From: Oscheius dolichura
Lineage: Eukaryota; Nematoda; Chromadorea; Rhabditida; Rhabditidae
Length of the DNA: 64,000 nt
NCBI GenBank assembly: GCA_932521035.1
Contig: OW051492.1
Location: 7,502,001 to 7,566,000 of the forward strand
Direction of reading: 5' to 3'
Positions 13,095-24,900 of this stretch are shown one piece after another. The notes beneath the pieces are model-generated. The model made no database searches, was not told the DNA's origin, and saw only the letters and a list, made by a program, of their open reading frames with translations. The translations under genes were made by a program, and so were the position numbers. Every line of letters starts with the position of its first letter. The stretch's first letter is position 1.

Positions 13095-13695
13095 ACCCTA
13101 CAAATAATTATTCATTTGGGATATATAAATAACAAGGCTAGGTTGTGAGAGATGGAATAACACAAATAAAAGAAGTCAGCAAGGAATATAATGAGTATAG
13201 GCGGCGATCACATACATTTTCCTGTTAGTTTTTATGAGCAAAATCAAAGGGGAAATTTTGCAAATAGACAGTGTCAATGGCATTTTTCCAAACCACGAAG
13301 GAACTTCGCACGGGATAAGAGAAAGAGTGCCGCCCATGCAGGTCCAAAGTACGCGATCCCCGGGGAACTTCGTCCGCTCTGTTCAAAGGGCGCTCATTTT
13401 TAGACTTATGAAAAATGTACATTCTTGCTTGTAGCAAAACTTATTATAGTTCATAACCGGCTAGGCTAACCCTAGATGAAGAATAGCCGAAATAACGATA
13501 AAGACCCATTGAGCAGAAATGCTTATACAAATACTAGGACCTAGACAAGCAATATAAAAGAGTTATATACTGGATAATGAGTTGATATTCAAGATTGTAG
13601 AAGAAATTGTGTGACAGAAATTCATTTGCCTAGGACACGTATATGGTACAATTTACAGATCAGAAAGACATCCGAAAATACAATAATAGAGAAGA
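13095..13695. other. Intergenic spacer between hadha and rpain
   Basis: AT-rich with a more GC-rich patch at about 13300-13390. Open frames here resemble no protein, and no tRNA fold was recognised. No feature is called. Confidence 0.4.
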
Positions 13696-14485
13696 CTACA
13701 GTATTTGCTCAATTCGATTGCATGTATTACACTTGAGAAAGAGGCCATCGGCAGTGTCAACTGGATCAAGTGCACCGGAACACCTTAAACGCATACATTT
13801 ATACCTTTCAACAGTTGATCAATACATGCCGAAAACTGTTCAAGAGATAGTGTTTTATAGATATATTTATACACTTACTCTGTTTCTCCATGTGCTTCAA
13901 ATGTGGTTAGCAGCAGTTGGCCCAATTCTGCTTGACTAGGTGAAACACCGTTTTTGAAAACAAATCCAAAATTGCAATTTCTATCCTAAAATTAGAGTGG
14001 CATTAGAAAATTTACAAAACGAACTTTGCAAAGGCATCCGACATCGCTAACTTCCATTGCGCTACGTTTACACGATGGGCAGAAGGCATCAGGTTCAAGA
14101 TGATCCAGTAAAGCCTGCTCTTCCAGATCCAGCTGCTTTTCGTATTCATCGTATTCTCGTTGCAACTCTGCCTGTAGCACCGAAATCATGGCGGCTTTTT
14201 CGTCGCTGCTCTCATCTTTCATTTCGGTTTCAACCTTAACACTAATAACTTATTACTTTAAAATTATATTACTGTCTCGATCAAAATTTTTCTAATTTCT
14301 GGACCAAACGTCAGGCTTCTCTTAGCATTTTGGCGATCCAAACGATTTTCTCGCATTCGATCCAAAAATTTCTAAAGGAATGTGTGCAGTATACCAAACT
14401 AACTTACTTTTCGTAAACTATCCCGAAGATTTGCTGGTGAACGAGATTCGTTTTTATACAACAGTTGATGAGGCGATTTCAACAT
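13696..14485 (-). CDS. RPA-interacting protein (RPAIN / RIP)
   Basis: About 190 residues in five or so exons. The N-terminal helix (LKSPHQLLYKNE, LRDSLRKKFLDRMRENR) matches the family start. The middle is a Glu/Leu coiled helix (LQREYDEYEKQLDLEEQALL). The C-terminal zinc region shows CPSC, CLC, a K-C pair and the closing GLFLKCNTCNRIEQIL, comparable to the human end. RPAIN carries replication protein A to the nucleus. The last intron is taken as about 73 bp, because a shorter one would place a stop in frame. The gene starts only 139 bp from the next gene's stop, and CTTTCAG lies two bases before the ATG, both suggesting a downstream operon cistron with trans-splicing. Confidence 0.82.
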
Positions 14486-14624
14486 TCCTGAAAGCACTCT
14501 AATGTTACAATGACATTAGCTATTGCATTAATCCCTTGATAAACAATTGGTATATGGGTTCAAAGCAATAATTATATTTATAAGAACTTTGCTTTTACAA
14601 CATTTTAAACATAAAATGATAACA

Positions 14625-16234
14625 TCACCTATTATTATTAAAATTATAATTTGGACAAAACCAGGTATAAGGAGAATGAACACCAGGGGGTGGAGGCTGT
14701 GTATCAGTCCGAATGTGAGTAGGCATATTGTTCTCTTCCGTATTAGTTGGAACACAGCTTGACATCTGAAAGGTGCAAACGTATAAAACACATGTGTATA
14801 ATAAACTAACTGTCTCATATTGTTGCATTTCGAAGTATGCATCCGAGAGTGAATGGTGGAAAGGTTGTTGGGTACATTGAAAATTGTAATTTGAGTCTCC
14901 GTGTTTTATAGAATCGGGCAGAATAGTTCTAGGAAGAGCAATCCTTTGGCCTCGAAGTAATGACGCCACTGTTTTCTCTTCTTCAATTGTTATTACAGGG
15001 GGTGCCAGTTGAAGATTTTGAATAACAGGCTGAGAAAAGCCATGGGGCACGCCAAATTTTCTTAATTCTTGTTTCATCGCAATTCCATGGTGTGTTGTTT
15101 TTTTGTTGTCTTCCAATTCGTCCTGTAGGTTTTCGCTTACTGCTCTTGGCTTAGGCTTCAAATCTGATATCTTCTTCATCATCTCCTTTAATTCATCATA
15201 GTTGTTTCCTCTAGGGTTATTTTCCATAAACTTTTCCGGATCATAGGCAAAACTGATCTCCTCATCTTTGTAGATATCCTCGACTCGAATAAACTGATTT
15301 GCCAGAGGCTGAATGACTGGATCCACATCGCTTTTGCCGTCGATCTTCGCTAACGCGGACTTAATTCCGGTCAGTATTTTTTGCAATTCAGGATCTTGTC
15401 TATTTTGCTCTGCTGGGGGAAATGGTGGCGGCGGTCTAGTTGGGTCGAAATACGGCGGTGGTGGTATACTTGGATCGTACATTGGCTGTACTTTTATTCC
15501 GTATGCAGCTAAATTGATGTTCGTCGCTTGATTCTTAGAAGAGAAATTCTCCATAATAGTTTTCATTATACGCTCGCTCTCTGCTTCTGTGATATGTAAT
15601 CCAAGCTCATTGTAAATCTCTTTTATTCGACGTTGTTCAATCCCCCCAGTTTTCTGCATTTCCTGTTCCACAGTATACATAAGTCCTAACAGCTTTCTCT
15701 GGACGACAGTATCATCCTCTTGAACTGCTTTAGGTGGACAATCGTCGTCATCATCATCCAAAGTTATAACTTCTGGCAAGCTCGGAGCAAGCCTAGACTT
15801 CTGCGGAGAACGAACATCCTTTCCAGCTAGTTTTTGAAGAAATTTAGCCGTCTCCATCATCCACCAATCGTCCTCCGTTCTTTTAGATTCCTTTCTCTTT
15901 TCTAGGCTACCACTGCGACCGTCATACTTATGCTGACTAGGACTTTGATAACTTTCGCGATATCGACAGCGTCCGTTATCCGTTTTCCGCTTTTTTGGTG
16001 AGCGAGAAAACCGCTTAGGGGGGCGTGCAAATCGTTTAGGTACATCTATTGGTGACGATTGACGTGAACTGGAAAAATTTCAATTATCCCAGACAATTTC
16101 TAAATTATCTAAATTTAAAAAACTAACTGGTTAGAGTTGTGCGACCGCTTCCTAGATCTGCAGTTTTGTAGCTCCGGGGATCTTGAAGAATACTGCATGT
16201 CATATATACCTTGCTTATATCTGGAGAAACTCAT
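14625..16234 (-). CDS. Unrecognised nuclear protein with N-terminal Arg/Ser-rich region
   Basis: About 480 residues. The N terminus (MSFSRYKQGIYDMQYSSRSP) leads into a region rich in Arg, Ser and Lys (RFARPPKRFSRSPKKRK), typical of splicing-associated or nuclear proteins. Then comes an acidic run (LDDDDDDCPP), a predicted helical block (LLGLMYTVEQEMQKTG to ERIMKTIMENF), a Pro-rich linker (YDPSIPPPPYFDPTRPPPPF) and a second helical region. The last exon ends FCPNYNFNNNR. The intron before it is 45 bp and would stay in frame if retained. I do not recognise a family. It lies between RPAIN and cornichon on the same strand, and TATTTTCAG lies seven bases before the ATG. Confidence 0.7.
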
Positions 16235-16566
16235 AGAATGTCTGAAAATACTACATTCTACAATTATGGTGTGATGTAAAACACAAAATTAATTTTTAAA
16301 AAAACAAAAAGTTAATTCGGAAGCAAAGAAAATAAAAGCAAACTCATAAAAAGAGCCTACATATATAGCATAAAACTAAGCATATACTGAAAATATAAAA
16401 CACGAGACGAACAAATATTATCAAGTAGTCTTGCAAAGTAGTAAAATTCATTACTATAAACACAGATATCTGCTCATACACGATAGTTAAAAAAAAATTA
16501 AACGTTGGAAGCATAAAATTGAACAAAATAACGAATGGCTGATCAGAAAAACTCGTAGTACTTCAT
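16235..16566. other. Spacer between the RS-rich gene and cornichon
   Basis: Strongly AT-rich. The open frame at 16344-16526 is a low-complexity hydrophobic shadow. No gene or RNA is supported. Confidence 0.4.
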
Positions 16567-17181
16567 CTAGGGGTTCCATCTAAGAAGACGTGACAAGAGT
16601 GTAGATAAGCCTGAAGAGAATGTAAAAATAATGGCGACAGAAATGACTTTAAGTAATGAAATAACGTACGCGTAAAGGTAGTAGAAGAAAGAGATAAGAT
16701 AAAAGGCTAGCTTGACCCAGCTAACTCGAAGCGCACTGCTCAGCTGGTCACGGTTCAAAATGGTGGTGGGATCATATATTCCAGGTCCAGACATTATGGG
16801 TCTCCTCATGTACGTGGCAACGTGATAGATAGCCAGAGGGAGATTAATAAGAGTTGCAATCATTTGCCAAGAGAGAATAAAGAGAACGGTGAAGAACATG
16901 TGAATAGCGTACTCTGGCAATATTAGCTGAAAATTTTACGTTTTTGTATTATTAAAAACGGTATTATAACCGGGTTTTGTTATAAAAAACACACCTGGTT
17001 CAAATTACGACACTGTTCGATTGGATTTTTGTAGTCAGTCTTTAGCTCATCGATGCAAATAACCTACAAAGGAGAAGATAAGCAAAATATGAACAACCTA
17101 CAGTGTAAATTGCAAAGAATATACAAAATGCAACAGCTATCAAAGCAATTAAATATGCCAGAGCCGCAAATGTAAAGGCCA
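16567..17181 (-). CDS. cni-1: Cornichon family ER cargo receptor
   Basis: Three exons, about 165 residues. Conserved cornichon segments are present: IDELKTDYKNPIEQCRNLNQ, LPEYAIHMFFTVLF, LPLAIYHVATYMRRPIMSGPG, YDPTTILNRDQL and WVKLAFYLISFFYYLYAYV. Membrane segments are at the N terminus, the middle and the C terminus. Cornichons are COPII cargo adaptors, and in animals they also export AMPA-type glutamate receptors. The C terminus continues about 25 residues past the usual end into a hydrophobic and then basic tail (LSTLLSRLLRWNP). A GATTTCAG acceptor-like site is 20-30 bases before the ATG. It lies 259 bp from the stop of the THAP-like gene. Confidence 0.93.
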
Positions 17182-17440
17182 TTCTCTCCAAAGGTGACTA
17201 AAAACCTGAAATCTAGTAGAAACGCATTGGAATTGCCAATTTATAGCATTCTATTGGAAGAAAAATATCGATAACCGCAGGTGCGACAAAATTGCACCTG
17301 GACTTGGTAAAGTGCAAGCCGCCATGAGTTCACCAGATAAAACGGCCAAATGCAAAACAAAACGTTCAAGTAATAAATTGGAGTATACCATAGAGAGCGT
17401 ATTAGCAAACTATTATAGAAAATTTATAAAAAATGAGAAA

Positions 17441-20400
17441 TTATTGTTGGTAAAATTCTTGAACGTGTTCTAATGAGACGTTATCTACTGTAGTCTCCTC
17501 AAAATCATTATCTTCTATCGCAGTTCCAACTTCTTCTTCGTCGTTTATCCGAAAAGACTCCTGAAATTTCGTTGTAAAAAGTAACAACTTAACCTACATC
17601 TTCAGCTTGAATATTTTGTTGTTCAAGATGCGGCTCATCTACGACTATCTGCTCTTCAATGACCTCTTCAACAATTTCGTGGGATTGATTTTGTAAATCT
17701 TCTTCGATCATTTCTTCGTATTGATGCCTTGCATCTTTCCTCCGTTCTACATGTCTATGGCCAACTTCGGGTTCCAAAAGAGGCGGTTCGTCTGGGGTTT
17801 GATCAAGTAAGCCTTCAGCATTTATTGAGTCCACATTTTCCTTTTTCACGCTTATATCATAGATTTGGGATTTTGGTAACATTTCTGGTTTTACGAAAGA
17901 TTGTGCCTCAAATGGTGTTTCTGTAGATGCTTCTCCTAACACTGTTAGTACCTAAAATAAATGTGTTAAAATGTAAAGTACCGTTAAACTACGTCATCAT
18001 AATTTAACTCCTGAATTATACCATCTCCTCGATCATCAACTTCGTGTACTATTAACGGATTATATCCTGATTCCTAAAATTTCACAATTTTGCTTATTGC
18101 AAGTATCTAACCGGCTGATTACTATATTTTTCACGATCGGTACTTGAGGCACCCAATGGCAAAAATCCAAATTTCTTCCATACACCAAGGTTAGGAATAA
18201 ACCTAAGAAAAATATCTTCTACTAATTAAGAAATACCTTATACAAGATTTGTGAAAATGAGCAGTACAAAGATAGTGCCGGCCATCAATACTTAAACGTT
18301 GTAATAATCGTGATCGTGTCTATAAAATAAAATAAAGGCAGTTTTGAAATGCACATACTAGGTGGTCCCGAGCTAAAGCGTCAATCCAATGGCGTCTTTG
18401 CTCTTGGCTGAACGGCAACGGTACCATGTTTGCGCCGATATCTTTTTGGTTACATTGTATACATTGGATTTCAATTTGTGCAACCAATTTACGTTCGGCA
18501 ATAATGGTATAAGGATCCTGTAACTCTAAAATCATAAGCAAAAAGGAAACGCACTATAACATCAGGCGGAATATGGCTTCTACAGATCCGACACGGTTGT
18601 ATAGACAATTGTTCAACTCCACGTTTAAGTTTCGCTTTATCTCCGTTTAACATTTCGACTAGAAGTATTCGTTCAGCTTGTGAAACCGGAGCTCTAATAT
18701 CTATGAGCTCCGACTGTTCGGACCATTCTTCACATAAAGGGCATTTAATTACGCCACAAATACCACGAGGCGTGAGATCATACTCAGGTAACCCCTACAT
18801 ACGATTAAAAATGAACGCTAGAAAAATCTCACCAAGGGTAACGGCAGTGATGCATCATTAAATTCAACACAATCATCTTTTTCGTCAAACGAATTACTAG
18901 CAAAATGGTATACACAAAGTCTATATCTTGTTGGTTTAGCGCGTGTCAATCGCTCCTTCAACTAAAAATATTTAAATGTAAGCTAAAACCTCGTTTCATA
19001 CCCATTTCCAGCGTCTTTCCTGAGTTTTAATTATTGTTGGAATGCTCAAAAGGGAGTGCATCCAAAGAAGTCTATAATTTCAACTATAATAAATTGAGCT
19101 TTTCAAACCTTTCACGTCGGTCTCGAGGAAAAGGCAGTAACAAGTTAGCATCTCCCAAATCTTGATCACATAAAACACAATAAGTTTGCAGCCAATACTC
19201 ATACTTTTCATGGAGTCTCTAAAAAGGCTCAATAAATGTAATGAGGATGCGTACCCGGCTATCTAAATGATTTTGACAGACAATAATCGGCTGGTAGGGA
19301 TGTAGTTCGGGATTTAAGAGAGAAGCTCTTCTCCTTCGCCACAATTCTCTCATCTGTCCATCAAATTCTGGTCCCCAATTTAAAAATTCAAGCCATTTAA
19401 GGTGCTTAGGTCTTAAAGATTATATGAGACATTATTATGAAAATGAAATACTCATCAAGGGGCCAAATCCTGGGACGATATGCTGTTAAATTATTTTGAT
19501 TTGAAACTGCTCTATTACACACAACACAGAATCGGTAGCCTTCCTCGTCAACCTGAACAATTCAATGCCTGGTTTTGAAAATTTAATTGAACTAACTATT
19601 TCATTTTCCAACTCGCTATCATCAGATATTTCTAGCTGAGTGTCTGCGAAATTAGACGATGAACCGGCTATCTCTTCTCGTTCTACTAGTGGTGTTTCTT
19701 CTATGAAATTTGTTGGGTCGTCGTCTAAATCTATACAAAACGTTATAATAGAAAAATGAATAACCGTCTTCGTCCATTTCCCCTGTTCCTAAATTAGTAT
19801 TAAAAACTTCGTATTGATATTGGTTGTCAAAAGCATAGTAATTGGAATAGGAGCTTTGTCTTGCCTTCTGGGCCAAAAAGCGATAATCCTTAACAAATTT
19901 AAAGGTGATAAAGATATAGTATACTTTAGCAAATAGCACTTCTTCTCTTCTACGACCATCGATGCTTCTAGCTAGGATGGTATCACCGTGATTGATCATG
20001 TAAATTCGTTGAGCTTTTTTATCTGTATCTCTGAGCTGCAAATAAAATTACAAAATATTAAATATTTTATGTTTACTTGAGGATTAGGTAACGCGTCTTT
20101 TCGCAACCTCCATTCGCCGTATTGGTTGATGTCGAAGTCATCATCGCTCAAGTGCCAATCACAAAGAAACTTACTCGCCCCATTCTTTAAACGGTCTTGC
20201 AGCATTCTAAACATCTAGTTAAGATTTCAAAGTTTTCTTACGTTGTCATGATTTCGTCATTTTCGGCGAGAGCATTAATCCATTTGTACCTCCTGCTTCT
20301 AGTTCTTATGAAAGGAATCATATTCCTCAAGGGTGCTTTGCTATCACAATAAACACATTCTAATTCTAATGCTTCGAAATCGAAATGTTCATCATCCTGC

Positions 20401-21265
20401 AGATTAAAATTCTGCAATAAATAAATAAAATTTTAAACGTATAACTCACGTGAGCATCTTGACGCATGTCATTTGGGAAAAGGTCTCTATTTTTACAGTT
20501 CTCCGTTCCGACAGGGAAATGCAGTTGACAAACTTCGCCGCAATGGGTAGCATCACTGAATGCATCCCGAAGCCAAAGTTCTGCCGAACGTTCCAAATCA
20601 AGATTCAATCGAAGAATCCAACAACGACGCAACTAAATTGTATTTCAGTGGAAAAGTGGTTAAAGTTACGCGATGTTCACTAGGCAAACTTCTCAATTTC
20701 CCCTCGACTTTTCTTTTACAAATTTGACAATATTTAAAAATATCATTTCGCTTCACATATTCTTGATTCTTATATCTATCGTAATACCTATAAAATGTTA
20801 TATTACAAAATGATTATGATTCACCGTTGACGAGATCCATTAGCATTTTCTGGTAGCGGCAAACGTTTACGTCCCCGGGATACTTTTCTGAAAAGTCCAA
20901 GTCTTGTTTCCAAAGGAAAAACAAACTTGTTGACTGGAAATCCTAGTGCCTCACTCAACTGACGATCTTCAGTCTCCTGCTGCGTTTCTCTCATAAGTGG
21001 CCCCGGATGTTCAATAAGCTCTTCTGTATGCGAGTGGTCTACTGTCTGAAAACAACTGAATGCCCTTCTAGAACTGAACTGACCTCAATATCAACGTTGA
21101 CGTCTTTTTTCGAGTTTCTATGATAACGACGGTTCCTTCTAAAGGTTTCATAAATATTGAAAATTTTAGCAAAACTTACACCTCATATTGTTCCTCGGGC
21201 ATAACAATGCCTCCATTTTCAGCCGTTTTTCTTTTCTTTGGTGATGTTCCTGATCTAGTGGACAT
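17441..21265 (-). CDS. Large protein with about six THAP-like C2CH zinc modules
   Basis: Roughly 1,000 residues in about 18 short exons. Repeated modules follow the plan C-x2-C, about 35-60 residues with a conserved W, then C-x2-H plus hydrophobic residues. Paired signatures: CQIC ... CQLHF (about 20510-20735); CVYC ... CDWHLSDDDF (about 20100-20380); CVVC ... CQNHLDSR (about 19260-19545); CVLC ... CVYHF (about 18900-19185); CPLC ... CRICRSHI (about 18560-18760); CIQC ... CTAHF (about 18240-18480). This spacing is that of THAP domains, which are DNA-binding and also occur in C. elegans synMuv proteins such as LIN-36 and LIN-15B; orthology is not established. The N terminus is basic (SGTSPKKRKT) and the C terminus very acidic (EEDLQNQSHEIVEEVIEEQI). 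Probably a nuclear DNA- or chromatin-binding protein. Confidence 0.7.
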
Positions 21266-21938
21266 TCTCGGCTTTTCTTTCTAGTCTGATTGATCGCACT
21301 GAAACATGTTCATCAGCTCAAAAAATCAATAAAAATAGCAACGCAGAAAACTAATCTGAAACGAGAACCAAACACTAACCGCTTTTTTCGTTTTAGCATT
21401 ATGCCTTGACTAAAATGCTGTGTTCTGGAAGTCATGTTCCCCCGTTAGTACTTTCGGACTAAAGCTTATCGCAGTCCTTGTCAATTTTAAAGGTTCGCGC
21501 GCCCCCTCCTTTAAAATTACCATAGAAAAATGTTATTCAAGGCGGCCAAGGGGTCAGGGTTCATATAAAACTTAGTATTATATCGTGAATTTGATACACA
21601 ACACAAGAAACTGAGTAAGGGCTAAATTTGTAAAGTAGAAATGTCTGGGTATTGATGACACTTGTGTCGGGTGCTTGACGTTTACGCGAGGCCGCATACT
21701 TACGAAATTCAAAAATTGTATTTCAATTTCAAATGGAACGATGGAACGGCAGGAAAGACTCTTTTCTACGATTTTGTGCCCCTTGTGAGGGGGTTATTTG
21801 TAAGGGGAAAGGGGCATTGTTCTCAACTCATCCTAATTACTAACGAAAACGTCCTGCTCCCATTGGATCTTCTTATTCTGGATCAAAAGTTATTGTCAAG
21901 AGTAACGGACGGTTTCAGATCGCCTATTTCCAATCACA
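21266..21938. other. Spacer between the divergent THAP-like and CHD1L genes
   Basis: No coding segment with recognisable similarity. The open frame at 21662-21976 has ordinary amino-acid content but no family match and overlaps the first CHD1L exon. Probably a shared upstream region. Confidence 0.4.
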
Positions 21939-24900
21939 ATGGAAGAGTTGGAGGAAAAATGGAAGAATGGAGGTAGAACAATCCTCACTAGAATCGAATA
22001 TACCATATCATTCCAGAGTTAAAACTCTTCTCCCACCAATATAAAGGAGTAGAAACCATGGAAAAGTGGCTGCGAGAGGGCCATGGAGGAATAATGGCCG
22101 ATGAAATGGGTCTAGGAAAAACCTGCCAGGTATATTTACTGCTTCTAAATGAAAAGGGAACACATTTTAGACGGTAGTATTGCTCACTCGTCAATTTCTT
22201 CAGCAACAGGGTCCATTCCTTGTAATTGCTCCCTTGTCTGTATGTGACCACTGGGCAGAGGAGATCAAACGGTCTAGGAAACAGCATCTTCACCAAACGA
22301 TTGTATTTTTAGCTTCAGCCACGGCGGATTACAAGCCATAAAATACATTGGCTATGAAGCAGAGCGCCAGAAGATTCCTCAGGTCACTCTATCCAAGCAG
22401 AGTGTCGTTATCACTGCTCCCCATGTAACTGCCCTCTTCCCGTGGTTCATTCCAATCAATTTAGATTCTAATAAAAGAGGACACCGTAGAGTATCTTCTA
22501 AAACTACAAAATACTCTTCCTTTCACAGCAATCGTCATCGACGAGGCTCACAGCGTCAAAAACCAGAATACCCAGCTGGTCAGCACATTGAAGAGAATAT
22601 CCGAATATTCAGTAATTTCCCAAATTGCCCAAAAACTCCAATTTCAGAAGGCAACTTCCCATTTTGTTCTTCTAACAGGAACACCCATTCAAAATGACCT
22701 CTCGGAGCTGTACAGTCTTCTGAATTTCGCGGACACCGTGAGCGGCGTCTCCCTTTCCAACCTAATATTTTAGAACGCCTTTCCAATTGAAAATAGAGAA
22801 GATTTTGTGAAGGAGTACAAAGATTCGAAGGATATCGAAAAATTGAAGGAAATTCTGAAGAGGTATATGTTGAGGAGGACGAAGGCGGAGGTCTTCTCCG
22901 ACCAATTGGAGAAGTGTGAACATCCTCTACCACGGGGTGTCTGGCACCCAAAAGGAGCTCTACAAGAACATCATCTCCAAAAATACTGGTCTGTAGAGCT
23001 TTTTATATGAGAAAAATAAAGTTTAGACGCCTTCCAGGACAAGAACAACGCCATAAAACTGAACAATATCCTCATGCAGCTGAGGAAGTGCGTCATCCAT
23101 CCCTATATGTTCCCAGGTGAGGGGAGACATCTCTTTGGAGGGAATAAGTCTCCTAGGAATCGAACCGGAACCATTTGAAGAGGGCGAACATCTCGTGGAA
23201 GCCAGCGGGAAGTTGCAGGTCCTGGACCGGCTGCTGCAATACGCCACGGCGAAGGGACACCGCTGCCTGATCTTCTCCCAATTCCTCGGAGCACTGGACA
23301 TCGTGGAGGACTTCCTCCGGATGAGAAGTAGGGACTGTCTGGGTCTTGGAAAGAAGTCTGCCCTTTCAGAATGGAGCTATGAGAGACTAGACGGCACATG
23401 TCGAGCGGAAGAGCGGACGGAGAAGATCGGCGCCTTCCAGAGCAAGGCAGACGGGCCCATCTGCTTCCTCCTCTCGACGAAGGCCGGCGGCGTCGGACTC
23501 AACCTCACCGCGGCCGACACTGTCATCTTCCTCGATTCGGACTGGAACCCCCAGAATGATATTCAAGCAATGGCCAGGTGCCACCGGATCGGGCAGACAA
23601 AATAGGTCCCGCAGAGTAGGGAGGACAAGTCCCATTGCAGGACAGTCCGCGTCATCCGCCTAGTGGCTCGGTATACGGTAGATCAATATGTGGTGGCTAA
23701 GGCCAGGGATAAACTGAAATTGACGGACGATATCATGGGGACTAAAGGTATGCCCTGGCTCCTCTCGCCCATCCTCCCTTATCCTCCAGATTCTGTCCTC
23801 CAGGCGGCAGACGTCGTCTCCATGTTGAAGAACAATTTCGGCCTGCTTATGGAGACCTCGACCAAGACTTTTGACTGTGTAGGATTGGATAAGTTGTATT
23901 TTATAGAGTTTATCTATTTCAGACGGACGGGGAATTGGAGAAGCTCGTCGGGAGGACGACAAACAGCTGCTGGCAGCCACTGGAGAAGGATACCGTAAGC
24001 CAGGGCCCCTCCAGCTCCGAACGAACCTTATTCAGGCGACGTTTATTCTGAATCCGGATGAGTGTGACACGGAAGATGTGGATAAGAACGACTACTGTAA
24101 CTATGAAGTATGCCCCCCTCATCCCCTTACTGACCATTTCCAGGGGGTGTCCTACCGCGACGCCGGGAAGACGGACGAGTGGGACAAGTTGATGGAGGCC
24201 GGAGCTGGGGAAAACAAGGAAAACGAAAAGAGGAAGAGGGAATATAAGAAGATGAAGGAGGCCTCCGTCAGCCCGTTGCCCAAGAAAAAACGACGGACCA
24301 AGGAGGAGACCTGGGCAGCTTGGGGATACAACTCCCAGAACCTGCCGGAACCGTTAGGAGAGACGGCAGACGACGAGGAGAACCAGGTAGGCACACTTCC
24401 ATCCATAATCTACAGTAATCTCAGGAGGACACACCGCTGAAATACGTCTTTGGAGATGTCACGAGACCGCAGAAGTACGGCAAAGGGAAGGATCTCATCC
24501 TCCATTGTGTGGACAACGGAGGTAGGCCATCGCCGGGGATGAGGACCCTCCTCCTTTAGGAGAATTCGGAACAGGCGGCCTGTTTACGGCTATAAATACG
24601 TTGGATCCCAACGTGGCCGAAGCCTATGAGATGGCCGGGAAGATGAAGGATCTCCATATGGGAGATGCTCACCTCCTCATGGCCGCGGCCCCCGATGGTC
24701 CGTCCACGTCTGCCCCGTCTCCGATTGTGGCGGTCGCTCTGCTGGTGGCCGTCAGTAGTCGAAACAGAAGTCAGTGGCCATCTGGAAGGAAAAAAAATAC
24801 TATATTTTAGGAAATATGAAGCCAGAATATTTGGAGACGTGTCTCCGACGAGTGAGCCACTTCGCCAAGGAAGAAGACTACGTGGTCCATACTCCTAGGT

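Noticed and set aside
13300-13390. GC-rich island considered as a tRNA or other small RNA
   Set aside because: No B-box or cloverleaf could be drawn; no RNA gene supported.
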